Notes: generated by a model from the letters alone, not told the origin. DNA of 64,000 nucleotides from Agapanthus africanus (GCA_030015575.1 CM057347.1:404954248-405018247); one strand, 5' to 3'. Numbered from the stretch's first letter, positions 13,901 to 25,249 are shown. A program made the numbers and translations.

Positions 13901-14450
13901 CATTTATATTGCCAACAATCCAGTTTTTCACGAACGAATAAAGCATATCAAAGTAGATTGCCATTTTGTTCGAGAAAAAAATTGAAGAAAGGATGATTGA
14001 TATAGTCCACGTGAAAACTGAATATCAATCAGTAGACCATTCACCAAGCTTTTGGGAAGGAGTCAAGTGCAGTTTATTCATGCCAAGTTGGGCATGTGTG
14101 ATATATATGCTCTAACTTGAGGAGGGTGTTAAGAATAAGATTTAGATTTAATTAGATTGGTAATATTTAGATTTAATTAGATTATTTGTATTTCATATTA
14201 TTAGAAAAGTAATAATATATATATGAGGTAGGGGGATTCTCTAGATAACTCATAATTTTTCCTAAAATTAATTTCCTTTTACACACGACACGAGAGCTAT
14301 TCCTTTTGGATAATTCGAAACATTCGAATTTCGTGTACACGCACTTGATTCGGACTTGGAGCTTGCCAATTCTCAATATTACTCGAGGGTGATAGACATG
14401 TATATAATATGATGATGAAAGTGTGTGTGTGTGTGAAAGCCTGTCCATTT
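10985..14450 (+). mobile_element. Second Ty1-copia retrotransposon fossil, 5' part missing
   Basis: Begins abruptly next to the gypsy LTR with a protease-side GAG-pre-integrase motif (SDHMTG, about 11010-11040), then integrase (about 11540-12000, with HTDIWR, IDDYSRMTWLYL and CPYTPQQN), reverse transcriptase (about 12600-13250, with LDVKNAFLH, SLYGLKQSPRAW and VYVDDIVIT) and RNase H (about 13650-14050). A purine tract GAGGAGGG precedes an LTR start TGTTAAGAATAAG at 14128. The short TGTTAAGAATAAG-type LTR resembles small copia lineages such as Ale/Retrofit. It is distinct from the Angela-like element at the left edge and much more decayed, with many breaks. The right end of the LTR is not resolved; 14450 is approximate. 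Confidence 0.85.
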
Positions 14451-14881
14451 TCCGTCAATTTAATTGCGGGAAGGATATTAGATAGGAATTATTGAGGAGT
14501 ACAATTGGCTCGATAGATTGCAATTCTTAATTTGTTGGTAGAATAAATCATATAAAATCAAAGGCTTAGTAAAACAGCTGTCAATTCGAAAACATGTGAC
14601 ATTGCACATATTCTCCATTTATATTCAAAATGGATTCTATAATGAAATAAATACGCACAGGTTACACTCGTTGGAAATTAATTAATATAATTCCTAATTT
14701 GAAAGCGTCACATGAGAAATAATACGATTCGACTGAGCTTGAATATTGTTCTAAAATTTTTGGTCCCTTGAATAACTATTTAAGGCCTAAATATTTAATT
14801 TTTGTCCATAAAAATTATTTTGATGTATCAATGGTTTTAGAGACACAATTTCATTTATATAGGGCAAAAAAGGGAGTACAT
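14451..14881. other. AT-rich spacer, nothing recognised
   Basis: No domain, RNA gene or repeat could be assigned. It may include the unresolved end of the copia LTR. Confidence 0.5.
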
Positions 14882-14890
14882 TAAATAATA

Positions 14891-15373
14891 GGGTTAATTG
14901 TGGATACATCTCCTGCACTATGGGGGTCGAACACTTATACCCTTTAAAGTATCATTATAAACGCTTTTACCCTCTCTCTGATTAAAAAATGTTTTTCTAA
15001 TTCTCATTATATCCCTTTTCCCCTTTCTTTATGATGAACTCATAAGCTTAATATTCCAATGAAAAGAAAATCTTAATATGTTAAATATCAAGATTTTAGA
15101 TTAAGCTTATAAACTTAAGTACTTTCGAGATAATGGAAAAAGGTTTGAAGGTGTAATGAAAGAAAAGACAATATCAAGCTTTTAGATTATAGCTAAAATA
15201 TTGGTATTTTAAAATTAAAGATTGGTTGTTTTAAGTAGAAAAGAATATCAAAGTGGTAAAATGAGTATTAGAAAAATATCTATTAACCATAGGGATGTAA
15301 TTGTTTATTATTATAATTCGAGGGTATAAGTGTTCAACCCTAAATAGTTCAGGGGTCTATATTCAATTAACCC
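14891..15373. mobile_element. Mutator-type MITE with perfect 9-bp target duplication
   Basis: Seen: imperfect terminal inverted repeats of about 50 bp, the left starting GGGTTAATTG and the right ending CAATTAACCC, with a shared inner GAACACTTATACC block. The direct repeat TAAATAATA flanks both ends (14882-14890 and 15374-15382). Known: 9-bp duplications with long terminal repeats are the mark of Mutator-like (MULE) insertions. At 483 bp with no coding sequence, it is a non-autonomous MITE. The perfect duplication indicates a fairly recent or slowly decaying insertion. Confidence 0.85.
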
Positions 15374-15659
15374 TAAATAATATTATAACTTTTTCATGCA
15401 CCCAAAAATATTTTTCCTGAGAAATATTTTCGGGCCCAGTTTCTTAACTTGATTTATTTTTAAACTGAAAAGGTAGAAAACCCTAAAACATGTTCTAGAA
15501 TTTCCACCAGATCCCGTCCTTGATTTGTATACGAGTTTTGATGTGTTTTGATGTATGTATTGTCAATAATATCCTTTTTAAAGATATCATATTATACATG
15601 TTATGATTTGATAAATAAAGATTTTTTGTCATAAATAATATTATGGTTTGATAAATAGT

Positions 15660-16335
15660 ATTAGGGCGCTCATTCATACTTCGCTAATTACTAAAAAAAA
15701 CTTAATATTTCGTATTTACTTAAAAAACTCTCCATGCATTTTAGTCGCACTGAAAAAACATCGTTAGTTTTCCATCCAAAATTAACGTCCCGTTAGATAG
15801 ATGAAACTGGAGCTTAATCTTAAGCTGCTCTAACTAGGTATTTAGTAGGTCTTTCTCTTACAAAAAGAACATGTATTCTTACTTAATTGAAGATTGGGAT
15901 TTATGGCAACTGAAGAATTGCTAATCTTTTGAATAAATTTGCATGTTGGCTCACACTTTGCAATCAATTGAAGGGACAACAGCACTCTATAAGTTCATTG
16001 TTGAAAAAATTGAGAAAAACAAATCCGTTTCTGTGATCAATTTGAAAGATCTTTGATTGAAACCATAATACTAAAGCCATTTTTTAGAGGGGGATTTGAA
16101 AATTTTGAGAGAAGAAAAGGGGACACGGGTTTTTTAAACCTTAGTCCGATACTTACCGATAGCCTCCTAATGGAGTAATGGAATATGCCCAAAAGATTAA
16201 CTTTTTTAGACTGTTAGAGGGTTTTTTAGTACAACTTAAATGTATGGGGATCTGTTAAGTCAATACACGGTATGTGAGGGTTTTGTAGTGATTACTGAAG
16301 TATGAGAGAGAGGGGTTCTTCAGTAAAAAGCCCAT
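15660..16335. repeat. Dispersed TIR-like repeat, copy 1
   Basis: The ends are related in inverted orientation: a CATACTTCGCTAATTACTA block on the left mirrors TAGTGATTACTGAAGTATG on the right. The body is clearly homologous to 53775-54790, for example in the TAGTTTTCCAT and CTAGGTATTTA.GTAGG stretches, so this is a repeat family with two copies in the window. No coding capacity is seen. Exact ends and target duplication are not resolved. Confidence 0.6.
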
Positions 16336-16639
16336 AGTGTTATTGTTGGATAAATTATATTATAGTTGAATAATTAAAGCTATTAAAAATAAAAATAAGT
16401 ATACCTTAAGAAAGGTTAAAGCTGGTACTTTGAAAAATTATCTCAATTAGAATAGAATACATATGGGCTTGATACATTTGTATTTTTTAAGTATTTGAGT
16501 ATTTTTACAATTTTGAAAACATATGGGTTGAAAAATAAGTCACTTTCTAAAACTGTGCTTATTATGAAAAAACTCCTTCAAAAATAATAAAATATGATGT
16601 CAACGAAATTGTCCCTTTGCATGGCTTAGACTTTAGGGA
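16336..16639. other. AT-rich spacer, nothing recognised
   Basis: No gene, RNA or transposon end could be supported here. Confidence 0.5.
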
Positions 16640-16816
16640 CCCAAATTTATGAAATGCCATCATTGATTGCATTGTTACCCAAGTTTGACCAAAAACAGAA
16701 ACAAATTAAAAATCACAATTCCCCACAAAATGAAATCGGGAATTAAATACACTATAGGATCCACTGTATCTCTTTTACAGTATGCCGCCACTTGGACTCG
16801 AACCGAGATGCTCTAC
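16640..16816 (-). other. Nuclear insert of plastid DNA with a partial trnL-UAG
   Basis: On the minus strand, 16814-16783 reads AGAGCATCTCGGTTCGAGTC followed by CAAGTGGCGGCA. As I recall it, this is the 3' end of the chloroplast tRNA-Leu(UAG) gene (T arm and acceptor stem), with one difference. The sequence that follows on the minus strand (to about 16640) looks like the trnL-ccsA spacer of plastid genomes. Only the 3' half of the tRNA is present, so it cannot be functional. The outer limits are approximate. Confidence 0.6.
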
Positions 16817-17027
16817 GAAACAAGTTACAATGAACATAAAATAACCTCTGAAATAAACAAGCATTATTAATAGCAGTTTGTCACACTAAGTATGTGTAAA
16901 TTAGTTCCTATATAAATTTCTTGATTAATCCTATGTGTAGGTGTCCCAGATATTTATGATGATTGGTTGAGAGTTACAGAATGATTCATCAGATGTTAAT
17001 TAATATGTCTCCAAGCAATTCTCTTCC

Positions 17028-17035
17028 TATAAATA
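17028..17035 (+). promoter_or_regulatory. TATA box of the aminotransferase gene
   Basis: TATAAATA lies 83-90 bp upstream of the chosen ATG at 17118 and is followed by a CT-rich leader (CTCTCTCACTGCATTCTCATC), a common plant core promoter layout. Position and sequence fit; there is no transcript evidence. Confidence 0.6.
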
Positions 17036-17117
17036 CACATACCTCTCTCACTGCATTCTCATCTCATTCCATCTCTAAGTTTCCTCTTGACACTTGTCAA
17101 AATTCAAAGAGAGCAAT

Positions 17118-20100
17118 ATGATGGCATTTGAGGAACTGAGGGAAACTTTGAAGCTTCGAAGTTTTCTTCAAAAAGGTTTGGAGAGAATCGAACAAGGAGG
17201 AGAGAAGAGGATCAAGTGGCTGCGATCGCAGCTGATCGGAGACGGCAACGAGTTTGAGACGCCGTTTGGGAAGAGAATGCTAACTTATGCTGATCAGACC
17301 GCGTCGGGGAGATGCTTGCGCTACATTGAGGATTACATCATCGAACAAGTTCTTCCCTTTTATGGTATATAATAACACTAGTATGTGTCACGGCATAAAA
17401 ACTCGAAATTATAAAAGATTGAGTTGATAATTTCTAATAAAAATTACCAGTTGTGAGGAGAGTTGAGAAAGATAGACTTCAATGAGTTGCCAATAAATAC
17501 CTATTTTTGATTCAAGCATTTTTTTTAAACGAAAATAACGGAAAATGGCAAAATAACTGTTACACCAGTTTCATATATCACACTTAGGTGGTTAAGTGCA
17601 AACGGAATAAAAAGTTGGGTACTTATATGTTACTCACAAAAACTTAGGTATTCATCTGACAAAACGGTGAAATCTTGAATATTTACGTGCAATTTAGCCA
17701 AAAGTCATGCACCCTAATCAAAGATTTTTCTGAATCTCATTAAGCTGCTGCTGCAACGAGTTAATTGGCCCTGCAACAAATGTTGGATGCGAAAGATTAA
17801 CTTACTGCTTTCTGATACCAACTTAAATTCTATTCTATTTGCTTATAACTCAGGAAACACGCACACAACTGATAGCTTCGTGGGGGCCACAACCACGACA
17901 TTCGTCCACGACGCAGCCGACTACATCAAGCGCTGCATGGGTGCAGGCCCCGACGACGCCCTCCTCTTCTGCGGCACAGGCACCACCGCCGCCATCAAAC
18001 GCCTCCAAGAAATCATGGGGATCTCAACCCCGTCGACACTAAGAACTCAAACTCTCGAAACTTTAAAAGAAGAAGAGAGATGGGTTGTTTTCATAGGACC
18101 TTACGAGCACCACTCGAACATCCTCTCGTGGAGGCAGAGCTTGGCCGAGGTGGTGGAGATTGCGGCCGACGTTGATGGGTTGATCGATGTCGAAGCGTTG
18201 AGGGCCGAGTTGGAGCAGACCAAGTATCTGAATAGGCCTATCCTAGGCTCGTTCTCGGCATGTAGTAATGTTACAGGGATCCTGACTGATACAAGGGGTG
18301 TTGCTAGAGTCCTGCATGAACATGGTGCCTTTGCTTGCTTCGATTTTGCCGCAAGGTATGGTTCGTCTCGTAAATTCAGGGGAACCAAAAAAAAAAGTGT
18401 TACTTAGCCCACACAAGTGACCTGATCCATTTTCAAGCTAAATAAACATGTTGGCATTATTAAAAAAACAGCCAGAATCCATTAGACACCATTAGGGTGA
18501 ATGTAATACAAATTTAAGCACATACATATAGCATCAATGCTCATCTTTTTGTTCCTTTTTGTTTAATATTTCAGTGGGCCATATGTAGATATAGACATGA
18601 GATCAGGAGACATAGAAGGATATGACGCTGTGTTTCTTAGCCCACACAAGTTTGTTGGGGGCCCAGGATGTCCAGGAATCCTGTTGATGAACAAATCACT
18701 GTACCATCTCACAAACTCTCCCCCTTCAACTTGTGGAGGTGGAACTGTTGGCTATGTCAATGGATTTAATGAAAAGGTGAGCTCATTAAAAATGCTTCCA
18801 ACTATATTAACTATTCATAGTAATATATGAAACATTCAGTCTTTGATATAAATCATGATGGTCCCTGTAGCCCTTATGCATTGAATGGGTAAAATTCATT
18901 ATGGAAGAAAAAATTTTATTGCAGGATACATTGTACTACGACGACATTGAGGAAAGAGAAGATGCTGGAACGCCAGCCATCATCCAAAAGATCCGCACCG
19001 CGTTGTCATTCTGGGTGAAACAGCACATCGGCCACAATCTCATCGCTCTTCATGAGTCTCTCTACGTCGACGCCGCCCTAAAAAGGCTTCTTCCCAATCC
19101 AAACATCCGCATTCTCGGCAGCTCAAAGGTCGCAAGGCTCCCGATCTTCTCATTTCTTGTGTTTCCTCATGTAAATGAGAAGAAGCCGCTTAATGGGAGG
19201 TTTGTCGCAAAGTTGATGAATGATTTGTTCGGAATACAAGCAAGGGGTGGTTGTGCTTGTGCCGGGCCGTACGGGCATTATTTGCTTCGGGTTGACGAGG
19301 AGAAGTCTCTTAGAATTCGATCTCTCGTACAAAAGGTAGTAATCATCATAATCTATAGGGACCTTTGGTTGATATCAAACTCATCAAGATTTTATTTCAA
19401 ATTCAATCATATGTATACTTGTACAAAAGCTTAATAAACTTTTAGCTCATAAATGACGCTCAAACCGAGAATACATTTTAAAATATGAGCTTAATAGGGC
19501 TGCGGTCGTCCCCACCCCCATTTTCCTCTTCAAATATACAACTATATGCCGTAGTTCTCACAATAAAACATGGACACCAATTTATAACCACACAGATTAT
19601 TCATCACACTAAGAACTGTTGAATTTGTAGCTCATACTAACCTCATTCTCAAATTTGGGCAGGGTTACAATGGAGTGAAGCCAGGATGGACAAGGGTCAG
19701 CTTCGCATACTACATGCCCAAGGATGAATTTGCCTTCATCCTTGATTGCATCGACTTCGTTGCAATCTACGGGCATCGATTCCTCCCTCTCTACCAGTTC
19801 GATTGGGTTACCGGCGACTGGACCTTAAAGAAACGAGCTTTCAATCACCATATCATGAAGGAGGAGATTGGCTTTGAATTCTCAATCAGTGAACAAGTGT
19901 CTGGTGCTTCTAGAGGTGGTAATATGAAAAATAAGAGGGGAGAGAGAGAGAGAAATGATCATAAAGGATCAAAGATCGACAGGTTTAGGAGTTACTTAGA
20001 GAACGCTCGGAGAATCTCGCTGTGTCTTCCTGATTATTATCAAACTTCGTCGACTGTGCCAGAAGATATAGACCCAAGCATGGTTCTTTTTCTGTTTTAA
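17118..20100 (+). CDS. Class V aminotransferase / cysteine desulfurase-like protein, five exons, complete
   Basis: Exons: 17118-17364, 17854-18355, 18575-18776, 18925-19335 and 19663-20100. All introns are GT-AG, phases agree, and the sum is 1800 nt (599 aa). The start is the first ATG of the ATGATGGC pair, in frame with the conserved N-terminal ETPFGKRMLTYADQTASGR. PLP-fold landmarks: the phosphate loop GTGTTAAIKRL (exon 2), SACSNVTGI, the aspartate in FDFAAS at the exon 2/3 border, the Schiff-base lysine K275 in SPHKFVGGPG, and RGGCACAGPYG with C427 and C429, either of which could be the persulfide cysteine if it is a true desulfurase. The family-typical VPEDIDPS lies at the C-terminus. The substrate is unknown. 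No clear transit peptide is seen, so a cytosolic location is only a guess. Exons 4-5 recur as a broken copy at 47095-48269. Confidence 0.9.
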
Positions 20101-20807
20101 GCCGCGTTGGCGTTGTGTCGAGATCAGCAGCAACTTGAACCATTTTAATCTAATAGATAACTAGGGCGGGAATGCATTTAGTTTCTTGATTTGATAATGA
20201 ATCATGTTTATAGAAGCTTTTATCGTGTTTTCTCATATTGTGTTTTCTCATGTAATTTGTATTAGGCAAAAAGGGGCATGCTGTGGCATTGCAGGCCCTG
20301 ATTCCTCTTTGTATTATGGTTGTTTCATTATCTACTTGTTAATGGAACCATAAAAAGTTTGTCACAAAAAAGGACTTCTCAAGATTTGCAAAAAATATGG
20401 TAAATTTTAAGGATGCGGGCTCCATTATCTAAACATTTTGTTAGATATTTGTAAGAAGAGTAATATTCAAGAAATTCGAAAACAATTTAGAGAGAGATCT
20501 TGCCTTAGGCATCGCAATGTTCATCTCGACGATACTAGAGTCGAATATCTCATGATGTAAGTTGACAGACTAGCTAGCTTCAAGAAAGCTGATATATATG
20601 CTGCTTGAGATAGATCAAGGATAACGAATAAAAAGAATAAATAATCAATCAATATATAAATACCAATTAAAACCAATACAATTCAAAAGGGCAACGAAGA
20701 GAGAGAGAGAGAGAGAGAGAGAAAATTATCCCCTCACATTTACATAACAAACCATCCCTCTGGTACTTGACATAAGAATTTAATTCATCAAACTACATAT
20801 AACTTAG
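20101..20807. other. 3' region of the aminotransferase gene and spacer with a (GA)n microsatellite
   Basis: Shared with the second copy, except for about 230 bp (about 20475-20725) present only here. That extra piece ends in a (GA)12-type microsatellite at 20698-20722. No gene is seen in the extra piece. Confidence 0.5.
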
Positions 20808-21005
20808 TTAGAGAAGGCCTGGTCTTGAAAGAATTGGGAAGTGGGTGACAATCAAAGCTGCACTCTCCTTCTTCTTCTTCTTGTCGCTCACCTTCTTCTC
20901 TTGCTTACATTTGAGAGTTTCCTTCTCTTCTGCAACTTCTGCGGCCGGCCGAATCGGAGCAATCTTGCCAAGTGGTAAGAAGCATGCAAGGCTCATCATC
21001 CCCAT
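20808..21005 (-). CDS. Short conserved plant protein, 65 aa, minus member of a divergent pair
   Basis: Begins MGMMSLACFLPLGKI, has a lysine/glutamate-rich middle (KKVSDKKKKKES) and ends in a conserved-looking AALIVTHFPILSRPGLL. I do not recognise a named family. It is clearly a paralog of the neighbour at 21644-21874: same start, same IRPAAEV segment and same FP..SRPGLL tail. It has one exon, with no obvious signal peptide or membrane segment; the N-terminal CFLP stretch is only mildly hydrophobic. The second copy at 48742-48939 encodes an identical protein, although the surrounding DNA differs by a few per cent, which supports purifying constraint or very recent copying. A TATATATA tract at 21112-21121, about 110 bp upstream, could serve as its TATA box. 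Confidence 0.75.
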   Translation of the reverse strand: MGMMSLACFLPLGKIAPIRPAAEVAEEKETLKCKQEKKVSDKKKKKESAALIVTHFPILSRPGLL

Positions 21006-21643
21006 GGTTTAAGTTTCCTTTGTTTTTAACTTTTCCCAATTTGATTTTGAATTTTCGCTAGATCTCTTTACTTCGCCGGAGTAGCAGTATCTATCTCTGG
21101 CTAGTGTGAGTTATATATATAACCATATATACTACTTCAAAGGCGGCAAGAACACACAAATCAAAATTGAAGCATTCATGTTGATTGACCAAGCTTCCTT
21201 GGTGAGCAAGAAGCTATAAAGAAATAGCAAGCCACAAAAGCTTTATATTGAAGAATGAGAGTGGAAGTTTACCAAAGACATACACACAAATAGACTTGAA
21301 GTTGAATGGTTTGGTTTGAAAGTCAATAGAGAAAAAAATCAAGTTCTAGCTACTTTAGGAACCTCCAGGGTTAAGTAACATGTGTGTATATTTTTCGAAA
21401 TTCTCTTCTGATTATATATTATGCAGGTTTCCACCCTCTTTCTCCAATGACAAATTTTTTTGATTGGCTCTTTCCCAAACTCCTTGCTCACCAAGCAAGC
21501 TTAAGAGGCCCCATATAATTTGTGTGCGCTCCACAATTCCAAGAACTATATAAGCCCACTAAAACTAACACAAATAGATCATAATATTCCAACAACTACA
21601 AAGGTTCAAACATTCAAGATTTAGAGAAAACTAAGGAACAATC
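21006..21643. promoter_or_regulatory. Shared divergent promoter with a mirrored 13-bp element
   Basis: The 638 bp between the two start codons carries a perfect 13-bp inverted pair: CTTGGTGAGCAAG at 21198-21210 and CTTGCTCACCAAG at 21483-21495, about 190 bp and 150 bp upstream of the two ATGs. Each also sits by an AAGCTT. TATA-like tracts lie at 21112-21121 (minus gene) and TATATAA at 21547-21553 (plus gene). The pair is conserved in the second copy (49144-49156 and 49397-49409). Inference: a duplicated and inverted promoter that came with the gene duplication, possibly a common regulator site. Confidence 0.5.
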
Positions 21644-21874
21644 ATGGGCATGATGAGCTTCTCCTGCTTCTTACCAATAGGCAAAATTGAGCCGATACGA
21701 CCGGCAGCAGAAGTTGGAGGAGATAATGAAACTCTCATATGTAAGCAGGAGGAGAACAAGAAGGAAAATAAAGATAGCAAAGAGGGGAAGCAGCAGCAGC
21801 AGCAGCAGCAGACGAAGAGTGCAGCATTGGTAATGCATCACTTTCCGTTTCATTCAAGGCCGGGCCTTCTGTGA
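21644..21874 (+). CDS. Short conserved plant protein, 76 aa, plus member of the divergent pair
   Basis: Begins MGMMSFSCFLPIGKIEPIRP, has a charged middle with a run of eight CAG codons or close to it (about 21789-21812) giving a glutamine tract, and ends ALVMHHFPFHSRPGLL. It is a paralog of the 65-aa protein on the other strand; length differs mainly by the Q-rich and acidic insert. Function is unknown and no domain is recognised. The start ATG is preceded by AACAATC, a fair plant start context, and by a TATA box about 97 bp upstream. In the second copy (49560-49805) the stop codon is changed and the protein runs five residues longer. Confidence 0.75.
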   Translation: MGMMSFSCFLPIGKIEPIRPAAEVGGDNETLICKQEENKKENKDSKEGKQQQQQQQTKSAALVMHHFPFHSRPGLL

Positions 21875-22903
21875 CTAATAGATATGTAGACAATGAGTTT
21901 GCTGGATGTTGTCACATAAGAGAGTTTCATTTATTATGTAGAGTAATTTCTGTGTTTCGGCTTTTGTCAACTGAAAAAATTGGAGAAGAGGCATTCTAAG
22001 TTTTACGAAATAGGTTTTGAGAATGTGTTTGGACTTGGTCATATGAACAATTGGAAGTATTTAGATGTTTCTAAGAAACGACTAAATATCTTATTTAGAG
22101 TATCAATAGAAGTCGATCGGGCTCATGCTTAATCTAATATTTCAAGGAGACTTATGTCTTATTTAGTCACTCCTTTTGTAAATTTAAGCACCAGAGTGCT
22201 GGGTAAAATAAAAGAATACTAGAGATGTTATGTGAGCACTAGCTAGTAACAGAAAATTGTTGTCAGTACACAAACTATTTATTCCATCTCTTATCTGTCT
22301 ATTTCTCAGCTTCTGCTGTTAAGGCATTGATGATACCATTTTTTTTCGGTATCAGTATCAGATATCACACTACTATAAGTTGAGAAAAAGATCAAACCGC
22401 GAGACATAAAAAATCATATCAAAAGTAGATCAACCTGAGGTCAAACCCCCTCTGATGCTCGAGTCCAAAATGATCCCCACCTGGCAAGCATTAAATCTAG
22501 TTATAGCTAGTGATAGCTACCGTAGATTAAGAACATCACATACGTGGCGGCTGCGCCGTTTTGGATGTTATAGGAAATCTGAAGTCTGTAGAATGGTGGT
22601 CTCTCTATAATTAATCAAGGTCGGGGCTTACATTTTTCAACCTATCATGTGAATTAGGCAGGTATATCTCTCCATATCACCACTAAACTCCCGGCAAATG
22701 AAATATATTTCCTTTTTTCTTTTATTTTCGTTTTTTTGGGTGGGGTTGGTGGTGGGGTTGGGGGTAGTATCGATACGTTACGTAACTACACTCTTTTCTG
22801 TTCTGTTCTGTTCTGGCTGAAAAGGTTAATAGCTAATGTTGTCTTGAAAAGCATCATATCTGCACTCTTCAATGAATCATGGCCTCGTGTGATCCAGTGG
22901 CCT

Positions 22904-22948
<45 letters not shown>

Positions 22949-23095
22949 TCATAAACTCGTAAAAGGAAACAACTAAAGGAATGGGAAGAGATATAGTAAA
23001 CGAGAGGAGGAATTTGGAAGAGAAGAGAACAACAGCTCAATTCAGAACCATTTGAATCTCTTCTCTACCTCTCAATCAGTTACAGCTCTCCTTGA
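21875..23095. other. Spacer and upstream region of the PPD4-like gene, with an (AC)n microsatellite
   Basis: No gene is recognised. The region is shared with 49806-51036. An (AC)20 run occupies 22906-22945; the same site in the second copy (50829-50850) has about 11 units. A G/T-rich GGTGGGGTTGG tract lies near 22740. Readable frames across the microsatellite are low-complexity and were not taken as genes. Confidence 0.5.
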
Positions 23096-23438
23096 GGAGA
23101 AGAAAGTCCTCAAAAGAGAAGCAAAAGTGAGAGAAAACTGAGCAGCACCCTCTTCACGAACTTCTGCTTCTCCTATCGCCACAAGAATAACAACAACGGG
23201 TTCTTCAATATCGGCAGAATTAGTAGCAGTAATAAGTTCTCTTTGCAGGCATCAAAAGGGAATGAGGAGAGAGATGAGGTGGAAGAGGCTTTAGGGAGGA
23301 GAAGTGCATTGATTTCTTCAGGGATTTGTTTGGGTTTAGGGTTAACGGCTATAGGGTTCCCAAGAGAAGGGTTTGCCGTGGTGAAGCAGGGGCTTTTGGC
23401 TGGCAGGATCCCTGGCTTATCTGATCCTGATGAAAATG
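23096..23438 (+). CDS. PPD4: Exon 1 of a PsbP-domain thylakoid lumen protein (PPD4-like), intact copy, start unresolved
   Basis: The open frame encodes a Ser/Thr/Asn-rich chloroplast transit region (for example STLFTNFCFSYRHKNNNN), then RRSALISSGICLGLGLTA (the hydrophobic stretch expected for thylakoid import), then GLLAGRIPGLSDPDENG. It ends at a GT donor after 23438 in phase 1, which joins correctly to GTTGGAGGACT at 51587 (giving GWRTYRRPDEKSGG). I recall the same peptide order in Arabidopsis PPD4, a 29.8-kDa lumen protein. There is no in-frame ATG between the upstream stop and the transit region, so the true start may be in an upstream exon or lost. The transposon cluster begins 198 bp after the exon. 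The partner exons are about 28 kb away. Confidence 0.75.
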
Positions 23439-25249
23439 GTTGGTCACTTTTTATTTCACTGCCTATAATCTTATCTTAAACTATTGTTACCTACCTTAAG
23501 TATCAAAATATCTTTTTATGGCTTAACCAGTGAAAGTATGACCAGTTTGTTGCTTCAAAGTTTTATGTGCACCATTAATTTTCCATTCACTATTATATAT
23601 GTTCGAAAAAAGTATCTAGTTGAAATAAGAATGTTCTAAAAGCCTCCTCATCGGGAATCTCAACAATTGGATGGCCCCGATTTTATGCACCGTGGGTCCC
23701 AAAACGTTCTAAAAGCTGACCAGGAAGCTCCAAATATTGGAACGCTCAAGGCAAGATTCCACTTCGGACCCCCAAATTAACAATAAATCCTGAAGGAACT
23801 TAAAGGACGATACGCAAAAGCGGAAATTCCGATGATACTGAATCTTTTAACATTTTGACTAACCAAAATAAGCAAGGGATGAACGGGCCTAATGCCAACC
23901 AGCCTCGGAAGCCGGTGTTGGGAAAGGGAGGAGAATCACCCTTGAAAGAGAAGCTAGATAAGGTGTATTCCTTCAGAAGAAACAAAGTCCACAAGATATT
24001 CAAGGACGCCCTAAGAAACGGTCTACAATTGCCAGAGTCAAAAAACCCGTAAGAAGTGAATATGACCGATGACACCAAATATTACTCCTATCACAGAGTG
24101 ATAGGTCATGACATTGATGACTGCTTTGTGTTTAAAGATTGGGTCGAAAAACAATAAAAAAGCAAGAGAGATAGAACTGTCTAAACGCGTGTTAACAAAC
24201 AGTCAAGCTGCGACCGCCAATTTCATACAAACAGAGACCGAAGCCCTTCAGGAACCTGCTGCCCTCAGTCGTCTGCCCTTCTCTGAAAAGAACGGACCAA
24301 GACGACAAGCCAAAAGCCTAACGAGCAATATTGCCAATGAAGAAGCAGTAGAAGGGTACACAACCCATACGGTCTATATGGTGGAGCCCATAGGAACAAG
24401 TCCTCATATGCCTCATAGCCATGACAATGAAATGGTTGCTGCTACCCAACACCAGCTCGGTCCAGATGACGAAGAGCTCTCTTAGGCCATTAAGCAAAAG
24501 GAGCCTATGAATCGAGCTCAGGAAGTAAGGATAACCCGGTTATCATACCCGGAGCCATAAAGCAAGCATTATTCCAATGAATTCAAAAGCGGCTTCAGGA
24601 CAGGGACGAGAGGTTGGCAAAAATCCGTTCCAATATCGATGAGCTAGAAAACGTCGTGGCAGATCTCACGACCCAAGTCGCCCGATTTCAATTATAGCAA
24701 AATCAAAATTTGGTTCATGAGCCAGGGATTGATATCCTAAAATAGCCAACCGATTCCCTTCCAGCCCAAGCGCGGAAAACCTTTGCAAAAAACTGCCGTG
24801 ATCAGCTTCCAATCCCTCCAATACATACACTAAACGGGGTAAGCGAGTAGCAGGGAACCAAAGAACGATCGGTCTCGAGGACCAGAATCAGGAAAGGCAC
24901 CGACTCTAATGGAGAGAAAGAAGAAAGTGTACTCTTTCAGGAAGGATGAAATCCGCAAAATATTTAAGAACGCCTTGAACAACGGTCTGCAACTGCCTAT
25001 TTCAAAGAGACCACATGAAATGAATATGACCGACAATCCCATATACTACCCATATCATAGGATGGTGAGTCATACCATCGAAGACTACTATGTTTTCAAA
25101 GATAGGGTAGAGACCAATACAAGGATGGAAATAACCTACCGTCCTCGGATGTACCAGAAAACCACCAAATTAAGGTCATCAACTCAACCCCGCCAAGATC
25201 AAAGTTTGAAAGGCTTAGATAAGCAGACATTCTTGACCACCACGTAAGT

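Noticed and set aside
16667-16870. 67-codon frame and a possible tRNA gene
   Set aside because: The region is a plastid-like insert; only the 3' half of a tRNA is present, so neither a functional tRNA nor a protein gene is supported.
21671-21853. Leucine-rich minus-strand frame opposite the 76-aa protein
   Set aside because: Antisense shadow of the CAG tract; the plus-strand frame has a paralog and a promoter.
22736-23040. Frames reading through the (AC)n microsatellite on both strands
   Set aside because: Low-complexity THTHTH / VCVCVC; the second copy has a different repeat length.
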